Assembly (NCBI GenBank): GCA_013365365.1
Contig: JABVXU010000643.1
Location: forward strand, 1 to 28,945
Length of the DNA stretch: 28,945 nt
Reading direction: 5' to 3'
Origin: Cruorifilaria tuberocauda
Lineage: Eukaryota > Nematoda > Chromadorea > Rhabditida > Onchocercidae
The notes beneath the pieces were generated by a model. It had not been told where the DNA came from. It did not search any database and saw only the letters and a program-made list of their open reading frames with translations. A program made the position numbers and the translations under genes. Positions 11,767-22,000 of the stretch are shown here, piece after piece (position 1 is the stretch's first letter; each line of letters opens with the position of its first letter).

Positions 11767-14253
11767 AGTTCCGATTGCCATAAAGTAGGTATTTTTTCCG
11801 TTTTTTTTAAATTCAGGACAACCGAAATAGCCATTGCATCAAACGATTGCCATTGTGCTTTTGTAAATTAGTAACCTTCAACATCCCTTACATCTATGAA
11901 TTTAATTTTCATTCTTAGCATTATTGGCTCAATTGCTAATATTATATAGCAATTAGATTGATCTACGAGAAATCTTGCCAAAAATCAATATGAAACTGGC
12001 TGTTGCTAACTTCTCAATCAATGTAAATGAATGGTTTTAATTACTGCCATTTTTTAGTACCTTTAGGGCTGGTTTAGTGATCAACATTTGACAGGAAGCG
12101 TTTTCTACAAGCCTACTCAAAGAAGGCATTTTTGAAAGTAAATATAATTTAAGGCCAAAATTTGTGAATTTTTTTATTCTCTTACAAAAGAGTCTTCACG
12201 TCCATTCTATACACGTTATAGCAAACGCAGGTTAAATTTCTAATAATTACTTTTCAGATGCGATGTTAGCAAATTATTCCTCTGCTGAGAAATGTGCAGT
12301 TGTAACTAAACCTTGAACTAGTTGGACTGTACCAAATACCTTTCAGAAGATTAACAAAAGTTTCATCCTTATTATTTTTCAATATTATTTTTGTCATTTA
12401 TAATATGAATTCAGTATTGATTTATGACTATCCTTTCAGGAAAATGATGTTTGAAAAATGTTCGTTTGATAAAATTCATCCTAACTGTTTTTTTCAACTG
12501 GCTATGCTGCATTTAAATAAACTACTTAAATCCATGATTCAGATGATAAGAACCAATTGTTTCCAACATCGATGATGTTCTCAAATGCATTTACTGTTAC
12601 TAAAAAATCAATACCTTTAAGATTGACTTATAAAAAAAACTACAAGTTGCTGCTGCCTTTCAGCAATATGTCAATATATAAAACTATATGAATTATATTG
12701 TCGTAATTTTCATGAATTAATAATTCATTGAATCGTGAGGACATAACTTCAATTAATCTTTCAATTTTAGCAGCCAAATCGCATTCTGAACTACAATCAG
12801 CATGTCACGTCACTATTGTATCCACTATCATAGAAAAAAATTAGAATTCATATCACAGTAGCTGAATGGTAGTGAGAGGTGACTGATATTACTTAAAATG
12901 AATATGTTAAGTTGGTCTTCAGCAGTAACTGATTTTTCCTTGATGATGGAAAAATTAGTTTTTCATAGTGTAACCGGAACTCACTATTGGTGTAGCATAT
13001 ACTTTAAAAAGCCCTGAAGTGGTGAAATTTTAAGACAGCTGCACTTTAAAAGACTGAAAGAAGGAAGATTCACAGATTCTTTGCTCAGCTTTTGAGCAAT
13101 ATGAGCAAGTAGGAAATCACAGAATGGATATACAGGAAAATCCAACATTGCTAGAGTAAAAGGAAATTTCAATTTACATCTATCACTATATAATAATACA
13201 GTATTGAATGCGACGTCTTTGTCATTAAAACACTTCAGTCTTCACGTGCAAACAAAAAGAATAGGAAACAATTGAGATTATGAGTAAATAAATTGACTAA
13301 TTGATAGGATTCGAAATGAAGCGATAAAACTAAGACTAGCTCACAAACTGATATTTTAAATTGCACTTACCTCTCCATTCTTTATTATTGAAAAAAATCC
13401 TAAACATGTATTTGCATATGTTACGAACTTTTAAGATTACAATATCTTCATTTCATTTTTGACTGACTCACTAAAACTCACTAAAAATGCGAGACATTTC
13501 ATCAGATGCTAGATTTTCAACTAAAAAAGGAACCCAAAACCAAATTAGATATTATAGGTTCTCAATTTCTTGAAGTTCTGTTCTACACTTGATGTATTAA
13601 TCCTCATGTAATTATTACTATCGTCTTCGACTTCGCGTTACTGGTTACTTGTTTTTGGTTAGGAAATTACAAACGGCTTAACATTTTGAATGTAACAGAT
13701 GAATTTTCCCTTTCCACTAATTTTCCTCTTAATCTTTTCTCTGCTAAAATTTCAGGGATTTCACTCACCCTACCAAAGATCAAAAAACAAGAAAAATTGA
13801 TATTTTGAAAAAATTAAATCTTTCTGAAATTTGAAAGATAACTTTGCGTAATTATTTTTTGCAAAAAAAAAAGAAAACAGCTAAATATTGCAAAAAAGCG
13901 GTTGCACGTCAATAGGGCAGAAAATTTGTAGTCTGAGAATTATTTGTGTTCTAAGGTAGCAAGAAACGTATTAATAAGCGGCGTAAAGTTCTGAAGTATA
14001 GATTCATCTCTTCAGTGAATTATACAATTCTTTTAAAACCAAAATGCGAGGAGAAATTAAGTGCATGGTTAGAAGCAACAGGATAGTACATTAGAGAAAA
14101 CCCACGTAATTTTATAGAAATTTGCAAAATCAAAGGTGCAGTATGTTTCTGCTTACATTGTTTAGGTTACCGGATTATTGAATTGGTTAAATACTTGATA
14201 GGCAGAAAATAAACGAAGGTTCATACTGTTTAGAGAAACGAAAGATTACAATG

Positions 14254-14299
14254 TCAAAAGAAATCAAAGACTACGTCACGATTTTCTGTGGTAACAAAA
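14254..14299 (+). repeat. Direct repeat copy 1 (46 bp)
   Basis: The segment beginning TCAAAAGAAATCAAAGACTA recurs at 14640-14685 with four visible mismatches. In one frame both copies read SKEIKDYV followed by a similar stretch, so it may be a fragment of a duplicated, decayed coding sequence. Flanks outside the 46 bp do not match. Confidence 0.75.
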
Positions 14300-14639
14300 C
14301 GTGAAAAAGGAAAAAGTTTCTATCCTAAGTTCTTCTATTTGACAAATATCGGATACATATGAGCAGAAGCTCACATCTACGGTACTAATGATTTGTACAT
14401 TGATATCCCTAAAATCTATGCTATAAGTGGAAGGAAGCAAAGAATTAACGAAATATAAATTTTAAAATTCAAGTGTCAGGTCGATATGCGATGGTACAGT
14501 AAATCAAGATAAAAAGCAAATTAAAAAAAAATACTGACAGAAAAGATGAATCGAAAAAAGTAGTTTAATGCAAAATATTGTCGTTTTTTCTCTTTGAAAG
14601 CTAGATCAACTGATTTGAAAAATAACTTGTTGGGTTAGC

Positions 14640-14685
14640 TCAAAAGAAATCAAAGACTACGTCATGATCCTCTGTGATAACAAAA
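14640..14685 (+). repeat. Direct repeat copy 2 (46 bp)
   Basis: Second copy of the 46-bp repeat, 386 bp downstream of the first and in the same orientation. Its frame stays open longer (about 38 codons, through KKLLNHGVFCRNQKILLLKH) than that of copy 1, which stops after NKT. Confidence 0.75.
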
Positions 14686-14762
14686 AGCTGCTGAATCATG
14701 GCGTCTTTTGTCGAAATCAGAAAATTCTTTTATTGAAACATTAGATACCGCTGAAATTTTAG

Positions 14763-14900
<138 letters not shown>

Positions 14901-15153
14901 TAGCTTCATTTCTATTTATCAAGATTTTCTTCAACTCTATTGCTCATTATTTGCTTATTTACTTGTCAAGTTAATGTTAATTGCTCTGGGTTCTTGAGTT
15001 TAAAATGTTTCATCTCCATACATTAATTTTATAAATCTACCTTAACGAGAGTATGTCACACAATTATTAAGCTATGAAACATGAAAAGGAAAAAAGATTT
15101 GGGAGGAGATAGTGTATCCTTGTAGTCGTGAATGTTATTGCCATGTATAGGAG

Positions 15154-15393
15154 TGTTGGGAAGTAACTGACCTTCGACGATTCTTAGACCCCTTGTGCTC
15201 CTTCGTCCAACTTACGCATCTGCATGAAATCGACCGCTACTCTCTCCTATTTTCTCTGTCTTGCTGCATTACACTCATCAATGTATTCATTCACATAAAT
15301 ACACTAACGACACAAGGGATATCTGATTCCTGATTCTCTCCAACTGACAACTGTACTCCGAGACCCCACGCGCCTCATCGGTCACTTCTCACC
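15154..15393. mobile_element. Possible solo LTR remnant (BEL/Pao-like), tentative
   Basis: About 240 bp are distinctly richer in G+C and C/T than the flanks and have no long open frame. The block begins TGTTGGGAAGTAACTGACC, contains a pyrimidine-rich middle and a CATAAATACAC stretch resembling a polyadenylation region, and ends in a C-rich part (CCCCACGCGCCTCATCGG). This arrangement resembles nematode LTRs of the BEL/Pao type. No second LTR, primer-binding site, polypurine tract or clear target-site duplication was found. It could also be another dispersed repeat. Confidence 0.22.
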
Positions 15394-15616
15394 AATGATC
15401 ATAGAATTCCATAGCAAAATTTTTTCGAAATTAAGTACTTTAATTGCGCGCGAACCGACAATTTTACCGGTAACATGTGTGATGGTATGTTTCGTAACAA
15501 TTATATCTGATAAGAAATAAATCTTAGCCTCTCTGTCTGATAGCTCACTGATGTTTTGAGTTAATGATATAATATATCAAAGATTTACAGTGTTTTTGCA
15601 TCGCTTATCACTTTTT

Positions 15617-15976
15617 TTAGTTCAGAAAAAATAGGAAATTGACATTACAAATTATGAAAGTATTTAGTCGATAATTAATACTTACAAATAAAAACTTCAT
15701 CCTATAAAAGTTTCCGAAAGCCTCAACATCGGTATCAATCCTATGCCAAAAATAGTCTTCCCCGACTATATGAGTCCCAAAATTAAAAAATTGAATCCAT
15801 TCCAGTTTTTCCAATGACAGAGAACAATCCTTTTGCAATCGAATTTTATAACTCAATAAGCTCATTTTGAAATTCCCTTTCCAGTATTTATAATAATTAT
15901 TTTTTCGTTCTATTTTCCCATTTCTATGAGTTAATAAGAATGATTTGTTTAGAAATCCTTCCTGTTTTTTGGTAAA
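15617..15976 (-). CDS. Antisense open frame with a consensus donor, possible exon
   Basis: The minus strand is open for about 120 codons, from just after a TGA at 15977-15979 to the stop at 15617. From ATG 15865 it reads MSLLSYKIRLQKDCSLSLEK, then LEWIQFFNFGTHIVGEDYFW, then HRIDTDVEAFGNFYRMKFLF. There it meets a perfect minus-strand donor (GTAAGT, about 15672). Length and composition are better than expected by chance. It overlaps the first recognised exon of the + strand PTR gene, so the two compete for 15939-15971. No next minus-strand exon was found and no family is recognised. Confidence 0.3.
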   Translation of the reverse strand, partial: FTKKQEGFLNKSFLLTHRNGKIERKNNYYKYWKGNFKMSLLSYKIRLQKDCSLSLEKLEWIQFFNFGTHIVGEDYFWHRIDTDVEAFGNFYRMKFLFVSINYRLNTFIICNVNFLFFLN

Positions 15977-18900
15977 TCAAACAATGTGTTTATTATACAA
16001 AATATAAATGATTTTAGGTGGCACTAGCAGTATGCACTGCTAATTTCTACGCAGAGTTCAAAAACGATTTTCGTACAGACTTTTCGACGCCAATGTCAAA
16101 ATCGTGGTCGGAGAGAGAATATTATCGAAGATTTTATAACTTGACATCTGATCCATATACGGTTATTTCCAGTGTTTAATTTTTGTCGTCAGAAGCACTA
16201 TAAAAATTTATTTCTTTTCTTCTTTGCTTAGCGGTTACCAATTTTTCCAATATTGGGGTAAAAAATGACATACAAACAACAATTGCAAATGAAATTTATA
16301 TTTACATTTACATGAATTCAGATAGTACTTTTTGGTGAAAGCATCGATGGCAATTCTATGCTACGACCTGATAAGTTTATTGCAATGGAAGAAGAAGCAG
16401 AACGAGGATTACGCATGCGTTTGGTTGGTGATGGATTTCACAATAGAACGCTTGGTTCTTATGTATACATTTCTTCAAAACCGTTTTATGAAGCTATTTC
16501 GGTTAGTATTTCATCAGTTATTGAAAGTAAATCGCAACCTATCATTTTTTAAAACGTATAAATCTAATCGTATTTCCGTTGTACTGATTTCAAAGTTATG
16601 AACCCATCTAGTTTTCGTTAATGTTTTGGGAATTAAATAGTAAAAAATCGGAAAGTCACAACGAGTTTTAGGAAGCAATCAAAATTCAATCAAATGAAAA
16701 TGCAGTGCTTGGTTATCCAACGATGAATCTTTACGGTATCAACTTCACAACAAGGAACGTCTTTCGGCGTTATAGTAATGGTTTTGTTGGCATGCTGATG
16801 TACTTCTTCATATTTGTCGATCACGAGGATGTTGTTTCAAGCATAAAGCGAACTGAAGTTGAATGGAGCAATAAGCTTAAGGTCTTGTTCGACTGGGAGC
16901 AAAAGAAGTGAATTATCGAGTGAGATGGGAGAGAAAATGAACGTTAGAAATATAGTTATAACTGATTAAAGAATTATTGGAATACGGAAAACAATATGCT
17001 CTAGTGATTGAAAATTTTCAATACTTTATACCCATAAACAAATAATAAATTAAATATAGTTTAGCCGAAATGAATTCTCCTATAGTTTTTAGCAATCAAG
17101 TGAATCAGGCATTAGGTTTCGATTATTTGGTGACGAAATTGTAAATAATGAAATATTTGTGGGTTCAGTTGGTTCATTACCCTATTTCCTCTTCGGTTCA
17201 TTTGCAATGGTCATCTTCGTATTTTTGTCAATTCTCCATTATAATCAGGTTAATTTTAAATGTGTTTTGGTCCTAGTTTTGCTTTCAAGAATGAAGAATG
17301 AATTAAACAGTGAAAATAAGTTCAGAAGCTGAAAACTTGTAAAATAATGAAGGCATTGTATTAAGCTGTTACCAAGAGTTGCGATAATGTTTAAATCTTG
17401 CTTTTTAATATAGGAATGAATTTTTTTCGACTTCATTATTTTAATTTTATTAAATTACTTTTGGAAGCTTGCAATGGTAATTGCAAGCTTGCAATTTCTA
17501 GTTAAAGTTGAAATTGTTCGGATTATTTCCAATAATTTTTCGATTACAATTTCAGACAGTTTTGCAAACGGTTTTTTTGACGCTATGGACTACATTTTGT
17601 CCATGTTTGGCTGGTTTGACATCAGTTGCCATATTTTCACTTCTAGGCCGAACCCTGAATTCGTCCATGTCGGCTAATGAATCTATTATTAATGAATAAA
17701 TTTTTTAATTTCAATCATCGATTCAGTACTGATACTGACACACTTCTTCCGATTTTTGCTTTATATATTTTTTTGTTAATATTTTCATAATCATAAAATT
17801 ACGTTTCCTTTATTAATTCTGTGTTGAAAACTTTGAGTAGCGAATTTCGTTCAAAATTTAAAGCGTTTATTTTAGGCTCATCACACCATTCTTGGTATTG
17901 GCTGTTGGCGTCGACGATGCTTTTTTGGTACTACATAAATGGTTTACATCCGTGGAATTAGATCCCTCATCTCGCTTAACTTCAGTACTTGTAGAAATTG
18001 GTCCATCTGTGACCCTTACTTCAGTTACAAACATCTGCGCCTTTATGGTAAGTGTTGAACTTGTTAAATTATCGATCAAAATAAAGAAAGAATGTATCGT
18101 CACTTGAAACAAGTGACGATACATTTTTTCTTTTCCAATGAACGCATACTACAGGTTGGCAGTTTCCTTTCGCCGTATGCAATTCGTGAATTTTGTTATT
18201 GTTCGGCTTTGGCACTCACGCTTGATTGGATATTTCAAGTTTTAGTATTTACTCCTATACTATTGAAAATTCATTCTTGTTCATTCAATGTTTCAAGGAA
18301 AAGCAACAAAAGGTTTGTTTTTTAGCAATCACTATAAGACAAAAAATAAAACAAGTTAGAATTTATGAAATTGATATAAAATAACTGATTGGATTTTGTT
18401 CCTTGAATAATTTTACAGAAGTAGATGATGTAACTCATTATTTTCAGGCGCAAATCACTTTTCAGAAGTTACTGTGAATTTTTGATGCATCCTGTCAGTA
18501 GGATTATTTTATTGTGTGTTCTCATTCCCTTCTGGATCTGTAGCGTTTATCTCGCACTTCGGATGGAAGAGAATTTCACACCACAAAAAACATTCCGATC
18601 GGATTCTTTCCTTGCTGATTCGTTGCCAACTCTTGAAAATGTATGTAACTTAGATCAATATAGAAGATGCATATGTCTAGAATCTTAAAATAAATTGATA
18701 AAGCGCTTAGTTTGATCTAAATTTAATCTAAAAGAAAAAGAATAGTCTTCGTTTGAGCCTAAAAAAACAAGAATAAGATGAACTCAAAAAATACAGAATG
18801 CAGTCGTTCGTCTTTAACAAAATACATTTTTTGTGCTGAAATGAAATAATTCTAACAACTTCACATATCTTGCCATTCTTATTTTAAATAAAAGTTTCAG

Positions 18901-20653
18901 GCTTTTATGGAGCGTGAACTCTTTCCTGTCTTTATGAAATACGTTCCAAACAGGACGACAGAATTACTAGATATTGTGGCGCATGTGCATAATCTTGATT
19001 GCTTATGTCCAAATTACAAAACTTGGATTGAAGAATATGCTGCTTTATATGGTCATACAAATGATACTACTGAAAACTTCTTTAGAAATATTATGAAATA
19101 TCTGGATTACAATCCCGAATTGGCAAAGAATTTAGTTTTACGATTTGATAGGTTCCTGAATGATTTTTTCGTTCACATTAATGTTCAGCAAAAAATAATT
19201 ATCAATATCGCTGATATGTTTTTTAAAAAAGTCGAAAATTATCATTCATGAGAAAAATAAATGCTGTTGAGAGACCGAAATTTTTTGTCGCAATATTTTA
19301 TTTTGAGTTTTTTGCTGCAGTCAAGTATTTATTTTTATCCGGAGATACTGCGAAAAGATTTCTGTTGCAGGGTAGTATTTTCTCTTTTAATGCTTTATAA
19401 ATCGTAAGTCCAAAAATTTGGGAGTTGAAGATGATTGATCAAAGTATTTAGCAGTGGAGGAATTCCCACAGTTGAAAAGATATCTTTCGATTTATGTATC
19501 CATGGATATGGTAATTGGCGTGATCGAGCTTTTATTCACGAGCAAATTCGGAAAAAAATGCCTGAAGAAATGTTAATATACGCGTACGACTGCACTTTAT
19601 TTGATATCATACTGACAGCTCGAGAAACGATGCTTCAATCATGTGTCATAACATCCATCTCCATGCTTGTTCTTTGCTCACTTTTTATTCCAAGCGCTCG
19701 AGCAACTGCTTTTATTCTCCTCTCCATGATTTCAGTCACTACAGGTCTGCTACATTTTCATCAGTATCCTTAAGTTATTTGACGTAATAAATGATGCAGT
19801 AGGGATAAAAAATAGACAGTGATGGAAGAAGGAGGACAAGAGAGGATAGAGGAATTAGTATTACTGATGGCTTGGATTTGAAGATTTTCGACAGACTCAT
19901 TTATAACAGTTCTAACTGTGACTGTATTCTTAGTTCAAAAGGAATTTCGTAATAAGTTGTATCTTGAGTCAAATGTTGGAACTATCCTCATCTTGTCAAG
20001 CAATTTATGGACTTGACGTTGGTTGCTACTGAATAGTTTTATTCCGGCAACAGGCACACATATGCATGTTGTGCAAAACTGTTTGTTTTTCTAAGGTCAC
20101 TTTAGCTTAAAATGTAAAATTGCGAAAATTTACCAGGGATAGTAGGCGGTTTAAGTGCGTGGGGCGCTGATATGGATATCATTGTAACTATTAGTATTGT
20201 AATGGCAATTGGCTTGACAATTGATTATGCTGCACATATAAATTATCACTATTTTGTGACGAATGCAGCGCTTCCTCCTATAGACCGTATGTCCTCTTCA
20301 CTACAAGCTATTACTTACGCCACTGCTCAGGTAAGATGCTTTTTGGTAGAATTCCCTTATTAACTGCTGTTATTCTATTCGTATGCTGGATAATCATACT
20401 TTTTGCTTGATTACCGTTTCAATAATTTTAAGATTAATGCTTCAACAATACCGATTGCCCGAAAAAAAATTTATCCTTTTTAGATTTTTTTATATGATTT
20501 CAGGCAGCAACAACCACATTTATATGCGTTTTGCCACTTTATTTTTATAATGTTTATATGTATGTGACATTCGCGGAAACGATCATACTATGTGCCGTAC
20601 TTGGCCTTTTCCACACTGTTGTTGTTATACCTTTTTTGCTATTGTTCTTTTGA
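15939..20653 (+). CDS. Patched-related (PTR) 12-transmembrane protein, sterol-sensing domain; 5' end not found
   Basis: Exons with consistent phases: 15939-15971, 16018-16161, 16322-16501, 16672-16881, 17093-17248, 17556-17662, 17876-18047, 18155-18312, 18448-18640, 18901-about 19182, about 19308-19371, 19445-19744, 20137-20330 and 20504-20653, about 780 residues. Order: TM1 (after FRNP), first ectodomain (KNDFRTDFSTPMSKSW), then a sterol-sensing/RND half with TPFLVLAVGVDDAFLVLHKW (GVDD 17907-17918). TM7 (RIILLCVLIPFWICSVYL) and the second ectodomain (ISFDLCIHGYGNWRDRA) follow, then the second TM bundle with AIGLTIDYAAHINYHYF, ending VVVIPFLLLFF then TGA. PTR proteins act in membranes in moulting, cuticle and sterol- or lipid-linked trafficking in nematodes; the substrate here is unknown. 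No lesion was seen. The N-terminal exon is missing: a TGA sits just upstream of 15930 in frame, so an earlier exon must exist. The junctions at 19182/19308 and 19371/19445 are the least certain. Confidence 0.88.
17465..17490. repeat. Perfect 11-bp inverted repeat inside a PTR intron
   Basis: Arms AAGCTTGCAAT and ATTGCAAGCTT flank a GGTA loop, and GCTTGCAAT recurs directly at 17487-17495. It lies in the intron between the exons ending at 17248 and starting at 17556. No function is evident. Confidence 0.8.
18083..18133. repeat. Near-perfect 24-bp hairpin inside a 107-nt PTR intron
   Basis: The core arms AATGTATCGTCACTTG (18091-18106) and CAAGTGACGATACATT (18110-18125) are perfect and separated by a 3-base AAA loop. 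Pairing extends outward through one G-T wobble and seven more pairs, to 18083 and 18133. The host intron is 18048-18154, with a GTAAGTG donor and a CTACAG acceptor. The loop is too tight for a typical microRNA precursor. It could be a foldback insertion, a structural intron element or an amplification artefact. Confidence 0.85.
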
Positions 20654-22000
20654 ACTTTATTATTAATGTATTTTGTAAAAATTATTTCTACTGCGCTATA
20701 GAACTGCACTCATACATTATTTTCATGTCCCAAAAGTTTCATTGCTATGTTTGCACTTGACTTATGAATAATGACTGAGGTTGTATTTCATTCGTAAAGT
20801 TTCAGGCCAGTAAATTGTTTTCAAAAGCAGGGAAATGCCACATTGAAAATTAATTTTAGTGTTTAATTTAAAAAATGTGCTGAATTAAGTCCGAGGAATT
20901 TCTCTATACAGAAGCGTTTGTATCAAAATATACTTAATACAAAAGTGGAAAACCACAAAACAGTGTATTTCAAATTCTGTTACCAAATTAAGGGATAAAA
21001 AACAAATTTGATAAGAATGAATAAATGATAAACTTCATTGAGATAGTCCAGGAATTAAAGCAGTTGCCGCTCAAGAATTAGTAAAATGTTTTTTGAAAAC
21101 TGAGTACTGTTTTTAAAACTAATTTGTAGGTCTCATTAAATAAAGTGTAAAGAAGGTGGTATTCAAAAGTACTGAGTTTTAGGGATGGCTGTCGTGCATA
21201 GGATCTGTTGGGCTCTTTTCAAATCCTTACGGTTTTGTTTTTGAATATTGCAGCGGGAAAAATTTTTCAGATCACTGAATGATACTATCTACTATCATGA
21301 ATGTCTCAAACGATTACTATCAGTAATTGTTCATGCGGTCTTTTGTTTTCTACTTTTTGCGTTGTTAATTTGTTATCGAAAAATATCAAGAACGGTTGAT
21401 TTTCTCGACCTTTTTTTAAAAGAAATTCTTGTTTAAATTGTATAAATATTACATTTACATCAATATTATTGTAAAATATACTGAATGTTATGAACGGAAG
21501 AATATCACATAAGTGAATATTATTTTAGATTGGCCTAGTAACGAAATAAGTTTAGAGTTTTTACTTGACCATTAATGAAAAATGATGTGTTATGTAGAGT
21601 TTCTTTCTTCAAAGCATTTTATTGTAGATGAGTAAGATCGTATAAAAAATTAGAAATTTTTGTTTCCATGAATTCAAGAACCACTGAATATGATCTACCG
21701 ATTTCATCATTTCAACTGGCTTTTAAAAACTAATTCATACTCTGCTCTACTCCTTTTTTCCTTATGTTTCTACCCTCGGTTTGCGATTTATAAAATTCTT
21801 TTGTAAGTGAGAGGTTATAAGTAAGAGGGTGAGCTCAATCAATTGACCGATGACACAAATTGCTCAAGCGTTTCTATGATTTTATTTTATAGGGAGAAAA
21901 GAGTGTAATAAAAAGGAAAAAAGAAATACTGAAATCAACTCGGTTCATAAATAATGAAAAGTGGATATTGTATTCAACTGTATTCAACTAGTTTGCTCGC
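20654..22000. other. Spacer between the two PTR copies, with an unassigned exon-like piece
   Basis: Most of the spacer is A/T-rich without a gene. After a TTTTAG at 21177-21182, one frame runs from 21183 to a TGA at 21276-21278 and includes GSVGLFSNPYGFVFEYC. An overlapping frame from a TTGCAG acceptor runs to 21436 with one strong membrane-like stretch (VIVHAVFCFLLFALLICY) and a basic tail. They might be N-terminal exons of the downstream copy or a separate small gene. Neither matches a PTR segment, and phases do not link to the exon at 22001. The direct repeat TGTATTCAAC occurs twice near 21969-21988. Confidence 0.35.

Noticed and set aside
12196..12316. Apparent exon pair reading SLHVHSIHVIANA then DAMLANYSSAEKCAVV
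   Set aside because: The intron between them would be only 27 bases, too short to be credible, and no other exons link to it.
17867..18124. Minus-strand 85-codon frame
   Set aside because: It is antisense to the PTR exon carrying GVDD, which is strongly supported by family motifs and splice sites.
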